The notes under the pieces are model-generated. The model worked only from the letters and a program-made list of their open reading frames with translations, did no database searches and had not been told where the DNA came from. Positions 16,851-31,973 of a stretch of 64,000 nt of DNA are shown here, one piece after another. Positions within the stretch are counted from its first letter, which is position 1. Every line of letters begins with the position of its first letter. The position numbers were made by a program, and so were the translations under genes. Source of the DNA: Herbiconiux sp. SALV-R1 (lineage in GTDB: Bacteria; Actinomycetota; Actinomycetes; Actinomycetales; Microbacteriaceae); NCBI RefSeq assembly GCF_013113715.1, contig NZ_CP053344.1, positions 186,001-250,000 on the forward strand, in the 5' to 3' direction.

Positions 16851-17381
16851 ATGCCAAGTCAGCTCCCCGAGACCGCCCCACCCCAGTCGCGCTACCAGGT
16901 GCGCCTCCACCACGGGGTGGCACCGCAGGCCCTCGCCGAGCTCGCCGCGCAGGCCGACCACGTGATCGTCGTCGACGCCCTCGACGACGGCGAGTTCTCC
17001 TCCCACCCCGGGGCGGCACGGATGCTCGACTCACACCCCGTCGTCGGCTTCCGTTCACGAACGGCGGCGGCTCGGCGAGTGCTCGAGGCTCAGGCCGACC
17101 GCGGCGACCGCGTCTTCGTCGACCTGGTCACACCGGCCCGTCCCGACGGACGGTTCGCCGTCGAAGACCTCCTCGCCGCCGGGTCGGTGGTCGACGCGCT
17201 CGCCGAACTCGGCATCGACTACTCCTCACCCGAGGCCGCCGCAGCCTGCGCGGCCTTCGTATCGTTGCGCCGCGCCGTCGCCCACCTGGTGAGCGCGTCG
17301 GAGGCCGGCTCCGCCTGGGTGTCGGCCGGACGAGCCGGTGAGCTCACCGAACTCTGCCGAATCGACGCCGACGAGGCGTAG
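16851..17381 (+). CDS. ComB-like (2-phosphosulfolactate phosphatase-like) protein
   Basis: A 176-residue protein that recalls the ComB family by its early strand HVIVVDALDDGEF, the middle DRVFVDLVTPARPDGRF, and the late VEDLLAAGSVVDALAELG followed by SPEAAAACAAF. ComB enzymes dephosphorylate 2-phosphosulfolactate and are ~230 residues; this is shorter and lacks the usual RATTT segment after the first aspartate, so it may have another function. No coenzyme M pathway is expected in this group of bacteria. It is soluble and has a leaderless-type start. The DUF427 gene follows 26 bases after its stop. Confidence 0.5.
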   Translation: MPSQLPETAPPQSRYQVRLHHGVAPQALAELAAQADHVIVVDALDDGEFSSHPGAARMLDSHPVVGFRSRTAAARRVLEAQADRGDRVFVDLVTPARPDGRFAVEDLLAAGSVVDALAELGIDYSSPEAAAACAAFVSLRRAVAHLVSASEAGSAWVSAGRAGELTELCRIDADEA

Positions 17382-17407
17382 CGTGGAGGTGACACAGGAG
17401 GTCACAC

Positions 17408-17710
17408 ATGAAGGCAGTTCTGGGCGGCGTCGTCATCGCCGAAGCACCGAAGGAAGACCTGATCGCCATCGAGGGCAACTGGTACTTCCCGCCGTCGAGC
17501 GTCGACTCGTCGCTGCTCGTCCCGAGCGACACCCCGTACACCTGCCCGTGGAAAGGTGAGTGCCAGTACTTCGACGTCACGCTCGACGACGAGGTGCTCC
17601 ACGACCGGGCCTGGAGCTACCCCCACCCGTACCCCACCGCCTTCGACCGCGTCGGCAAAGACTTCAGCGACTACGTCGCCTTCTGGAAAGAAGTCCAGGT
17701 CACCGACTGA
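17408..17710 (+). CDS. DUF427 domain protein
   Basis: A 100-residue single-domain DUF427 protein. Family signatures are the early KAVLGGVVIAEA, GNWYFPPSSV, then TPYTCPWKGECQYFDV with the conserved Cys and Trp, DRAWSYPHPYP and the end FSDYVAFWKEVQV. The biochemical function of the family is not established. AGGAGG lies seven bases before the ATG at 17408, one of the strongest ribosome sites in the left half of the window, in contrast to the leaderless neighbour upstream. A GC-rich hairpin follows the gene. Confidence 0.88.
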   Translation: MKAVLGGVVIAEAPKEDLIAIEGNWYFPPSSVDSSLLVPSDTPYTCPWKGECQYFDVTLDDEVLHDRAWSYPHPYPTAFDRVGKDFSDYVAFWKEVQVTD

Positions 17711-17775
17711 CCCCCACTTTTTGAGTACAAACTACTCGGGCTGCACTCGACGATCACTCACCTACAGTGATGGCA

Positions 17776-17808
17776 GGTGGCGTCCTCTCCCCCCCGGAGG
17801 GCGCCGCC
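17776..17808 (+). terminator. Hairpin after the DUF427 gene
   Basis: A 12-bp stem, 17776-17787 with 17797-17808 (core GGCGTCCTC/GAGGGCGCC, two G-U pairs), with a C-rich loop. It lies 65 bases after the DUF427 stop and just before the next gene's ribosome site. There is no T-tract, so it could instead be a leader hairpin of the propeller gene. Confidence 0.5.
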
Positions 17809-17836
17809 TCCTGTTTCGATCAAGTGGAGTGGTTCG

Positions 17837-18838
17837 GTGTCATCGTCTTCGCGTCGTCCGGCCGGCACGGTGCCGGCCTCGCTCGCGATTGCGGCCTTGG
17901 CTGCTGTCACGTTCGCCGCTCCGGCTCAGGCGTTCGAGCTTCCCGCGCGCGACTTCGCGACCTGGCATGAGTACGCACCAGCATCCGCCGGCGGTCATCC
18001 GTCGGTGCTCGCGGTCGACCAGGGCGACGCCGTCTGGTACACCGATCCTCTGAACAACGAAGTCGTGCAGGTGCCTTTCGCAACGCCCACGAGCCCGCGC
18101 GCCTTCAGCCTGGGGCCGACGGGGCCGGGCATCTCGTCCATGGTCACGCTTCCTGACGGCACCCTCTGGTTCAGCGACTTCGCGAACGCCGCCATCGGTC
18201 GCCTCGATCCCTCGACGGGTACGGTCGATTCGTTCCCGCTCCTCGGGGCCTTCGACACCGCGACCTCGCTGGTCGTCGGCCCCGGTGGGGCGGTCTGGTT
18301 CGGCGACCCGGCGAACGGCGGGCTGGGGGCCATCGGCCCCGACGGTCACATCACCCGCATCGCAGAGCCGACCGGGGTGGAGATCAAGAACCTGGTCTAC
18401 GCCGCCGACGGTCGGCTGTGGTACACGAAGAACACCGGTGCCGAATTGGGCGCCTATGATCCGGCGACGGGTCTCTTCGACTCGTTCCCCGTTCCGATCG
18501 GGTCGTTCACCGACCTGGCCGTGTCGAAGACGGGCGATCTCTGGGTCGGTGGCGTCGATGCGTTGATCCGAGTGCGGCTCGACGGCACGATTGCTTCCCG
18601 CGTGATCTTGCCGACGTCTCCCGCCGGGTACTCGACCCCGATGCAGCTAGTCGCCGGAGTCGACTACGAGCTCCACTTCACCGACTTCCAGATGGGCCTC
18701 GGCACCGTCGACGCGGCCGGCCGTGTCACTTACTCCCGCCCACCCTTCGCGCTCAGTGCTCCCGATGCGCTCACCATCACCTCGACCGGCTCGCTCTGGT
18801 ACACCGACCCTCCCCGAGACTCCCTCGGCAACATCTGA
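17837..18838 (+). CDS. Secreted Vgb-like beta-propeller protein, second copy
   Basis: A 333-residue exported propeller protein, similar in length and plan to the one at 14369. The GTG at 17837 has GGAG seven bases upstream and gives a proper signal peptide with an AQA cleavage site at residues 30-32; longer in-frame starts would spoil it. The mature part repeats blades such as DAVWYTD, GTLWFSDFA, AVWFGDPA and GRLWYTKN, each followed by a strand ending in IGRLDPSTGT or similar. Ligand and role are unknown. Its stop is followed by a tandem pair of 62-bp repeats. Confidence 0.8.
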   Translation: MSSSSRRPAGTVPASLAIAALAAVTFAAPAQAFELPARDFATWHEYAPASAGGHPSVLAVDQGDAVWYTDPLNNEVVQVPFATPTSPRAFSLGPTGPGISSMVTLPDGTLWFSDFANAAIGRLDPSTGTVDSFPLLGAFDTATSLVVGPGGAVWFGDPANGGLGAIGPDGHITRIAEPTGVEIKNLVYAADGRLWYTKNTGAELGAYDPATGLFDSFPVPIGSFTDLAVSKTGDLWVGGVDALIRVRLDGTIASRVILPTSPAGYSTPMQLVAGVDYELHFTDFQMGLGTVDAAGRVTYSRPPFALSAPDALTITSTGSLWYTDPPRDSLGNI

Positions 18839-18858
18839 CCCGACCCGGGCTCCGCGCC

Positions 18859-18989
18859 CGCCCCAGACTGCAGCCCGCCGCCGCTCGTCCCCCGTGAACC
18901 GTGGCGGGCTGCACCCTCCCCGCCCCAGACCGCAGCCCGCCGCCGCTCGTCCCCCCGTGAACCGTGGCGGGCTGCACCCTCCCCGCCCC
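18859..18989. repeat. Tandem 62-bp repeat, each unit with a 10-bp inverted repeat
   Basis: Two almost identical units begin with CGCCCCAGAC at 18859 and 18921, and a third begins but breaks off at 18984. Each holds GCAGCCCGCC paired with GGCGGGCTGC (18870-18879 with 18903-18912; 18932-18941 with 18966-18975). They follow the propeller gene and may terminate it. The rest of the 396-base gap, 18990-19234, shows no gene or clear structure. Confidence 0.85.
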
Positions 18990-19234
18990 TCGAGGCACGC
19001 ACGCACCGGCTCGAGCGGGCTCGCACCGACGCTCCCCGACGGCTCCGTCGCACCACGGATGCGCACCCCCGCACGCAGCTCAGGGCACGGTCACGACTTG
19101 TCACAGCCGCCGCGGTCCATGCCCGCACGCGCGTCGGGTCCGCGCCCGCACGCACACGCGTCGAGCCGCAAGCGCGTGCGCCGAGTCCGCGCGCCAGCCC
19201 GCGCGACGCGCGAGACACGGGTGCCGCACGCGGG

Positions 19235-19726
19235 TCAGCGGGCGGCGCGATGGATCGCGCGGCGGGTGGCGGCGACGTCGCGGCGGGTCCAGACGATGAG
19301 GTGGGCGGAGCTGAAGCCGCGGGCACACACGCTGCACGAGACGCGGTTCTTCGGGCGCCGATGGCGGAAGTACTCGTGGCCGGCGGGGCAGTGGCCGATC
19401 CAGGGCGCGAGTTCGTCGGCGCGCTCGCCGTCGTGGAGGCGCGAGCCCTCGTAGCCGATCTCGCGCGCCACGGCCACCCACCGCGGTCCGTGCGCTGCCG
19501 CCGGCCCAGCCAGCGCGTGTGCTACCTCGTGCAGCAGGATCTGGTGGATCTCGTCGTCCTCATACCGCGCCGCCAGATACCGCGACACCGTGATGCGGTG
19601 GGCCGTGTAGTTGCACTGGCCCGCCCGCGTCTTCGCATTGTCGAACCCGAACGACCAGACACGCGCATCCAGGTGCAGCGCGATGAGGGCGTTCGCCCAC
19701 CGCGTCACCCGCTGCAGATCGGCCAT
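19235..19726 (-). CDS. SprT-like zinc metalloprotease-fold protein
   Basis: A 163-residue SprT-like protein. It has the zinc-metalloprotease helix HEVAH (residues 66-70) with a further histidine in AHGPRW (His79), and a C-terminal zinc ribbon formed by HCPAGH and SCSVC. Relatives act on DNA-protein crosslinks in eukaryotes; bacterial members are largely uncharacterised. It lacks a signal peptide. It lies 13 bases downstream of the TPR gene on the same strand, so it is the second gene of a two-gene transcript. Confidence 0.88.
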   Translation of the reverse strand: MADLQRVTRWANALIALHLDARVWSFGFDNAKTRAGQCNYTAHRITVSRYLAARYEDDEIHQILLHEVAHALAGPAAAHGPRWVAVAREIGYEGSRLHDGERADELAPWIGHCPAGHEYFRHRRPKNRVSCSVCARGFSSAHLIVWTRRDVAATRRAIHRAAR

Positions 19727-19739
19727 CGGTCGTCCGCGA

Positions 19740-20375
19740 TCAGGTGGGCGACTGCCCGAGCGAGGGCTGGTCGCCCGACGCCCGCCCGGCCGGCGACTCG
19801 TTCAACGAGCGCTCGTCGCTGGACGAGCTGGCAGCAGCCGAAGCCCCCGGCACAGTTCCCGACGACGACAACTCCGGCGACGGCGCCGTCCCCCCGAGCA
19901 ACGACTCCGTCACGGCCACCGCCACGAGCGACGCCTCGAGCTGATCGATCGACGCCCCGAGGCGCTCCATCAGGAACACCGACGACTTGAAGTCGGCGAG
20001 CGCCGCCTCGTAATCGCGCGTCTCGAAGTGCACCTTGCCGCGGCTCAGCGTCGCGGCCGCCTCCAGCGCGCCCCACTCATGCGTCTGCGCCTCCTCGACG
20101 CAGAGCCCGAGCTCCTGCAACGCTGCCGGGTACTTGCCCTGATACTGCTGCACCTGCGCCCGACGGATGCGCGCCCCCAGCGCCATCTCCCGGTCGCCCG
20201 AGAAGCGCGCCTGTCGCACCGCTTCGTTCGCGATCACCCAGGCGTCGTCGAGTCGCCCGGCGAGACGCAGCAGCACGACCTTCTCGTTGAGCGCGGAGAG
20301 GCTGCGCAACTGCCCGAGCTCGTCGAGTCGCTCGGCGACAGCGCGGGAGTCGACCTTCTCGCGGAGGGTCGTCAT
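19740..20375 (-). CDS. TPR-repeat protein
   Basis: A 211-residue protein with at least three tetratricopeptide-type helical pairs between residues ~20 and ~150 (NEKVVLLRLAGRLDDAWVIA, RIRRAQVQQYQGKYPAALQE, LSRGKVHFETRDYEAALADF). The last ~45 residues are a Ser/Pro/Gly-rich disordered tail. TPR proteins mediate protein contacts; the partner here is unknown, though the SprT-like gene directly downstream is an obvious candidate. No signal peptide is present. The ATG at 20375 is used. The 164 bases upstream hold no gene that I can support. Confidence 0.8.
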   Translation of the reverse strand: MTTLREKVDSRAVAERLDELGQLRSLSALNEKVVLLRLAGRLDDAWVIANEAVRQARFSGDREMALGARIRRAQVQQYQGKYPAALQELGLCVEEAQTHEWGALEAAATLSRGKVHFETRDYEAALADFKSSVFLMERLGASIDQLEASLVAVAVTESLLGGTAPSPELSSSGTVPGASAAASSSSDERSLNESPAGRASGDQPSLGQSPT

Positions 20376-20539
20376 GTCGTATCCGGTGATGATGCTCAGT
20401 TCGTGCTCCTGGTGCCTCTGGACCGCGCCGGCCGATGCGCTCCGCCCACGCGGGGTCCGATCCCGTCTCCGTCAAGGGTACGACGATGCCCCCGGATGAG
20501 GGTCGCGCCGAGCCGAGCACCCCGAAACCGCCCCGACCC

Positions 20540-21739
20540 TCACCCCAGCGGCGCCACCTCCACCCGGTACAGCACGTCGTCCCCCGCCCGCGGGTCCCCC
20601 CGCCCATCCGTGTTGTTCGTCACGAGGTACAGCGTCGACCCCGGCCCCCGCGCCACGTCGCGGATGCGCCCCAGCTGCCCCGCGTAGTGCTCGTTCACCC
20701 GCCCGTCGAACTGGATGCTCCACAACCGCTCCCCGCCGAGCCCCGCCATGAACACGGTGTCGCCCACCACGGCGATGCCCGACGGGGAGGCGTCGTCGGT
20801 CGCCCACTGCTGCACGGGGTCGACGAACGCCGGGTCTCCGCCGATCCCCTCGACGACCGGCCACCCGTAGTTCGCGCCCGGGGTGATGACGTTCAGCTCG
20901 TCCCACGTGTTCTGTCCGAACTCCGCAGCCCACATCGTGCCGTCGGCGGCCCACCCGATGCCCTGGGGGTTCCGGTGCCCCAGCGAATACACCGGCGAGC
21001 CCGGGAACGGGTTGTCCGCGGGCACCGCCCCCTCGGGCGTCACCCGCAGGATCTTGCCGCCCAGCGAGTCGAGCGTCTGCGCGTTCGTGCCCGAGCTGGC
21101 GTCGCCCGCGGTGACGTAGAGCATGCCGTCGGGCCCGAACGCGATGCGCCCGCCGTTGTGGTTCGACGCTTTTGGCAGGCCGGTGAGCACGGGCTCGGGC
21201 GCTCCGAAGATGTGCGCGCCGGCCGTTCCGCCGAGTGCCATGCGCACCACCCGGTTGTCGGAGGCTGCGGTGTGCATCGCGTAGACCCAGTTCCCGGATG
21301 CTCCCTCCAGCACCGCGAGCCCCATCAGTCCGCCTTCTCCCGCGGCCTCCACCCCCTCCACGGTCGCCACGGGAACCGCTTGGTCGCCGACGATCTCGAC
21401 GATCCGTGCGTCGTCGCGTTCGCTCACGAGCACCGAGCCGTCGGCGAGGGTGGCGATCGACCACGGGGCGGGAAGGTTCGAGGCGATCGGGGTCGGGTCG
21501 CCCGAGGGCACGAGGGGCCCGAGGTCCTCAGCGGCGGCGGGCGCCGGCGTCGAGGTCGGCGCGGGGGAGGGGGTCGCGGTCATGGACGGAGTCGGCCTGG
21601 CGGCGGTCGGTGTCGCCGTGGACCGCGCGGTCGTGTCGTCGCCCGCCGCGCATCCGGCCAGGAGCGTCGCCGACAGTGCCGCTGCCGCGACCGACATCGT
21701 GCGCGTCGCCGTCTTCGTCAGTCGTGGTGCCGCCTGCAT
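20540..21739 (-). CDS. Lipoprotein PQQ-type sugar dehydrogenase
   Basis: A 399-residue exported lipoprotein of the glucose/sorbosone dehydrogenase family, which oxidises aldose sugars with pyrroloquinoline quinone outside the membrane. A lipobox LLAGC ends the signal sequence near residue 29, and a Thr/Pro/Ala-rich linker follows. The propeller has APWSIATLADGSVLVSERDD, the HNGGRIAFGPDGMLYVTAGD block, SLGHRNPQGIGW and GANYGWP, all typical. Whether PQQ is really bound cannot be judged. The ATG at 21739 has GGGAG five bases upstream. A 212-base spacer separates it from the spermidine-synthase-like gene upstream on the same strand. Confidence 0.88.
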   Translation of the reverse strand: MQAAPRLTKTATRTMSVAAAALSATLLAGCAAGDDTTARSTATPTAARPTPSMTATPSPAPTSTPAPAAAEDLGPLVPSGDPTPIASNLPAPWSIATLADGSVLVSERDDARIVEIVGDQAVPVATVEGVEAAGEGGLMGLAVLEGASGNWVYAMHTAASDNRVVRMALGGTAGAHIFGAPEPVLTGLPKASNHNGGRIAFGPDGMLYVTAGDASSGTNAQTLDSLGGKILRVTPEGAVPADNPFPGSPVYSLGHRNPQGIGWAADGTMWAAEFGQNTWDELNVITPGANYGWPVVEGIGGDPAFVDPVQQWATDDASPSGIAVVGDTVFMAGLGGERLWSIQFDGRVNEHYAGQLGRIRDVARGPGSTLYLVTNNTDGRGDPRAGDDVLYRVEVAPLG

Positions 21740-21951
21740 GTCCGCTCCCGTCCGTCGCCCCACGACCACCCTGCCCCCGGCCCGTGTGAACCGCCTCCGA
21801 GTGCACGACAGCTCGCCGCCCCCGCCTCCGCGCGACGCCACCCCGCCACCGCGCCACCGCGCAACGCGACGGCACCCCCGCGAGCGCTCGCCGCCGCACC
21901 CGCCCCCCACTACGCAACGCAGCCCCCGGGCGACGCGCAGCGAGCCCCGCC

Positions 21952-22848
21952 CTACTCCGCAGCCCGCCGATCCACCGCGAACACGCTCCGCGCCGGTGCC
22001 GGCGACCTGGTCGCCGTCTGATCCGTCGCCACCGCCGCCCCCGCGATGAAGTTCTCGAGCTCCCGCCCCGTCACGAGCTTGGCCGCCACCGGATCGCCCG
22101 CCAGCAGCCGCGGCATCGTCTCGAACGGCAGCTCACTCGCCGAGGCGAACGCCACCACGTTCCCGAACCGCTTCGCCTTCAGCATCTGCGGATCGGCCGC
22201 CACCGCCACCGCCGGGAACACGTGCGCGAGCGTCGCCGCCTGACTCCGCGCGAAGGCGAGCCCGGCGCCGTCGGCGATGTTCACGGCGACCACCCCTCGC
22301 GGCGCCAGCACCCCGGCGACCGCCCGGTAGAACTCCGCGCTGGTGACGTGCGCGGGCGTGCGCGCTCCGGCGAACACGTCGACGACGACGAGATCGACCG
22401 CCCCGAGTATGCCGGTGGGCAGCTTCTCGAGCACCTCTCGCGCATCCCCGTGCCGCACCCTGATCGAAGCGCTCCGCGGCAGCGGCAGCTCCCGGCGCAC
22501 GAACTCCACCAGCCCGCTGTCGATCTCCACGACCTGCTGCCGCGACCCGGGCCGGGTCGCCTCGACGTAGCGGGGCAGCGTGAACGCGCCGCCGCCGAGG
22601 TGCACCGCCGTGATGGCCTCGCCAGCGGGCGCGAGCAGGTCGATGCCGTGCCCGATGCGCCTGACGTACTCGAACGAGAGGTAGCTCGGGTCGTCGAGGT
22701 CGACGTGCGACTGCGGCGTGCCGTCGACGATGAGCACATGTGACCCGGGCCGGAAGCGATCGGGCTCGATGGTGGCGAGCATTCCGTCGCTCAACCGGGC
22801 CGACGGATGCTCGATCCGCATCCCTCGTCTGTCGCGTTCGCGTGCCAT
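21952..22848 (-). CDS. Spermidine synthase-like SAM-dependent transferase
   Basis: A 298-residue class I SAM-binding protein of the spermidine synthase-like group. The SAM/dcSAM loop is VHLGGGAFTLPRY, the acidic residue at the end of strand 2 is in VVEIDSGLVEF, and RHGDAREVL and VVVDVFAGARTP mark the next strands. True spermidine synthase has other diagnostic residues, so the substrate is open. The ATG at 22848 is chosen because a complete promoter (TTGACC, 17 bases, TATAAC) ends six bases before it; in-frame starts upstream to 22914 would run into the rpoB promoter. It is divergent from rpoB. Confidence 0.82.
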   Translation of the reverse strand: MARERDRRGMRIEHPSARLSDGMLATIEPDRFRPGSHVLIVDGTPQSHVDLDDPSYLSFEYVRRIGHGIDLLAPAGEAITAVHLGGGAFTLPRYVEATRPGSRQQVVEIDSGLVEFVRRELPLPRSASIRVRHGDAREVLEKLPTGILGAVDLVVVDVFAGARTPAHVTSAEFYRAVAGVLAPRGVVAVNIADGAGLAFARSQAATLAHVFPAVAVAADPQMLKAKRFGNVVAFASASELPFETMPRLLAGDPVAAKLVTGRELENFIAGAAVATDQTATRSPAPARSVFAVDRRAAE

Positions 22849-22854
22849 CAGCGC

Positions 22855-22883
22855 GTTATACCTGGAAATTCCGAACTGGTCAA
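22855..22883 (-). promoter_or_regulatory. Promoter of the spermidine synthase-like gene
   Basis: On the minus strand TTGACC (22878-22883), a 17-base spacer and TATAAC (22855-22860) lie six bases before the ATG at 22848. Transcription would begin at or next to the start codon, giving a leaderless mRNA. It is back to back with the rpoB promoter, the two -35 boxes only nine bases apart. Confidence 0.75.
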
Positions 22884-22892
22884 GATTTGGAC

Positions 22893-22921
22893 TGGACAGG
22901 CGTGTCGGAAGCACCTATAGT
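22893..22921 (+). promoter_or_regulatory. rpoB promoter
   Basis: TGGACA (22893-22898), a 17-base spacer and TATAGT (22916-22921), each one mismatch from the housekeeping sigma consensus. The predicted start near 22928 gives a leader of about 180 bases before rpoB. A perfect inverted repeat begins inside the -10 box. Confidence 0.75.
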
Positions 22922-22948
22922 TGTTCTTTGCGCTCCCAGAACAACTAT
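22917..22948 (+). promoter_or_regulatory. Inverted repeat over the rpoB -10 box, operator or leader hairpin
   Basis: ATAGTTGTTCT at 22917-22927 and AGAACAACTAT at 22938-22948 are exact reverse complements with a 10-base loop. The left arm covers five bases of the -10 box and the predicted start, so a protein bound here would block the promoter. The right arm lies in the early transcript. Confidence 0.6.
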
Positions 22949-22953
22949 GCCTT

Positions 22954-23026
22954 CATATTGCGGTCGGCATCTGCGCCCGGGGTTTCTCACCCTACCGCGC
23001 AGCAACACTCTAGAACCATATTGCGG
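22954..23026 (+). repeat. Direct repeat CATATTGCGG in the rpoB leader
   Basis: CATATTGCGG occurs at 22954-22963 and 23017-23026, each followed by an imperfectly matching stretch with TCGG, ATCTGCG and TTCTC. The copies lie 63 bases apart within the predicted untranslated leader. Confidence 0.6.
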
Positions 23027-23106
23027 GTTCGGACACATCTGCGGAGTTCTCGACACAACGACCGTAAGTAACGCAAGGCCCGACGGGGCCCACGGAGGTT
23101 ATTTCC

Positions 23107-26595
<3,489 letters not shown>

Positions 26596-26637
26596 GCCGG
26601 CAACCACTAGAAGACTTTTTCCAGGAGAGAAGGAAAA

Positions 26638-30516
<3,879 letters not shown>

Positions 30517-30536
30517 GAGGCAGCCGTCACGTCGGA

Positions 30537-30564
30537 GGGCGTCTCACCGCACGGTGGGGCGCCC
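30537..30564 (+). terminator. rpoBC terminator
   Basis: A 13-bp stem with two G-U pairs, GGGCGTCTCACCG (30537-30549) with CGGTGGGGCGCCC (30552-30564), followed by TTCGCC. It starts 21 bases after the rpoC stop. Confidence 0.85.
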
Positions 30565-30625
30565 TTCGCCGTTCCGTGCGGAAGAGGCGTGCGGCGCGCA
30601 TCCCCGCGCCGGGGGAGCGCGATTG

Positions 30626-30631
30626 TAGAGT
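30626..30631 (+). promoter_or_regulatory. Putative -10 box, leaderless membrane-protein gene
   Basis: TAGAGT is followed by seven bases and the ATG at 30639, with no Shine-Dalgarno in between. Confidence 0.45.
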
Positions 30632-30638
30632 TCTGGGC

Positions 30639-31718
30639 ATGAGCAGCGATGAGCGTCACGGCGACAAGCCGGAATTCCCGATGCGCGACGTCCCCGCCGA
30701 GAACTCGGCACAACCGGATGCGCAGCCCTCGGCCGGTCAGACGCCCCCGCTTCCCGCCATGCCGGCGTGGCAGGCACCCGGTGCGGAGCCCGTGGTCGAC
30801 CGGCCGGCGGAACCTGCCTCCGAGCATCCGGTCGCGGCCTCCCAGCCCGACGCGAAGCCCGCAGACGAGCCGCTGACTCCCGAGGCGACGACCCGGCCAC
30901 CACTTGGCGGTCCCTACGTGGTGAACGAGACGGGTGCCCCGATCGCCGAGCAGGCTGTCGTCGCCTACGACCGCGAGCCCCAGGGTGGCCCCTACGTCAC
31001 CTCCTCCGAGCCCGCGCCCCAGGAGGAGCGCGCCACGCCGTACCCGGCAGCCGCTTACGCCACGACGTCGGCCCCCGCCGCCGCGGCCTCGACCCCCGCC
31101 GCCGCCCCCGTCGGCGAGCTGCCCTACTCGCAGTACCAGCCCGTTCCGCAGCAGCCGGCGGCGCCGACCCCTCCGGCGCCCAAGGGCAACCGGGGTGGTG
31201 GCACGCTCATCGCCCTGCTCGGCACCGTCGCGTTCGCTGCCGTGTACGCCGCCGTGTCGTTCCTCGTCATCTCGGCGAACCTGGCGGGTGTGGCAGCGGT
31301 GACCGCGTTCGCGCAGTTCCTGCTGAGCGCCGCCTTCATCGTGCCGGTGATCGTGTTCGCCGTGTCGCTCATCCTCATCGTCCTGATCGTCAACCGGGCT
31401 GGCTGGTGGGCGTACGTGCTGGGCGGCTTCCTGGTCGCGGTGCTGGTCTACGTCGCGGGCATCGCGGGTGCGCTCATCCACGTCAACGCCTGGAACCTGC
31501 AGCCCCAGGAGCAGTACGACTTCGTGCGCTCCCTCACCATGGACCCGCTCACCCTGGCCGGCGCCATCGTCGCCCGTGAGGTCTCCATCTGGACGGGCGC
31601 GTGGATCGCCTCCCGCGGCCGCAAGGTGAAGCAGCGCAACCTCGCGGCGCGCGAGGAGTTCGAGCGCGAGCAGAACGAGCGCGTGGCGCAGCCCACCGGC
31701 GCGACGCCGAGCTGGTAG
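30639..31718 (+). CDS. Proline/alanine-rich four-helix membrane protein
   Basis: A 359-residue protein I cannot place in a named family. Residues 1-~185 are hydrophilic and rich in Pro, Ala, Glu and Gln (for example PAAAPVGELPYSQYQPVPQQ), with GGPYV occurring twice, and are probably disordered in the cytoplasm. Four hydrophobic segments follow: TLIALLGTVAFAAVYAAVSF, a second with QFLLSAAFIVPVIVF, a third with YVLGGFLVAVLVYV, and a weaker one near MDPLTLAGAIVA. The C-terminus is charged. The gene has its own leaderless-type start and lies between the rpoBC terminator and the str promoter. Similar proteins occur beside rpoC in related actinobacteria, as far as I recall. Confidence 0.75.
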   Translation: MSSDERHGDKPEFPMRDVPAENSAQPDAQPSAGQTPPLPAMPAWQAPGAEPVVDRPAEPASEHPVAASQPDAKPADEPLTPEATTRPPLGGPYVVNETGAPIAEQAVVAYDREPQGGPYVTSSEPAPQEERATPYPAAAYATTSAPAAAASTPAAAPVGELPYSQYQPVPQQPAAPTPPAPKGNRGGGTLIALLGTVAFAAVYAAVSFLVISANLAGVAAVTAFAQFLLSAAFIVPVIVFAVSLILIVLIVNRAGWWAYVLGGFLVAVLVYVAGIAGALIHVNAWNLQPQEQYDFVRSLTMDPLTLAGAIVAREVSIWTGAWIASRGRKVKQRNLAAREEFEREQNERVAQPTGATPSW

Positions 31719-31726
31719 GGCGCCAT

Positions 31727-31755
31727 TTGACCCGAGGGGGATCGGGAGCTATCAT
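31727..31755 (+). promoter_or_regulatory. str operon promoter
   Basis: TTGACC (31727-31732), a 17-base spacer and TATCAT (31750-31755) form a near-consensus housekeeping promoter. The predicted start is near 31762, leaving a leader of about 210 bases before rpsL, which is unusually long and contains an open frame (see findings). Confidence 0.75.
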
Positions 31756-31973
31756 TTTCCGGGTGTGTGCATACTTGCATGCCCAGATTTAGAGCGAAGC
31801 AGAACGCAAGTTCCCACTGCTCCACCAACCAGCGATACCAGAGCCATTTTGTACCGCCGGTGGGTCCAGACGCACCCGACACGCCATCCGGCGTCACGCG
31901 GAGCGTTGAACGAACGGGTTGCGGATGTCCGGACTCGAAGACACTGAGCGTTACAGAATACAAGGAGTAAGTA

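Noticed and set aside
18859-18989. A CRISPR-like array
   Set aside because: Only two contiguous units plus a fragment, no spacers between them, and no cas genes in the window.
22887-22914. A longer start for the spermidine-synthase-like protein (up to 22914)
   Set aside because: The extension would overlap its own -10/-35 and the rpoB promoter and has no conserved residues.
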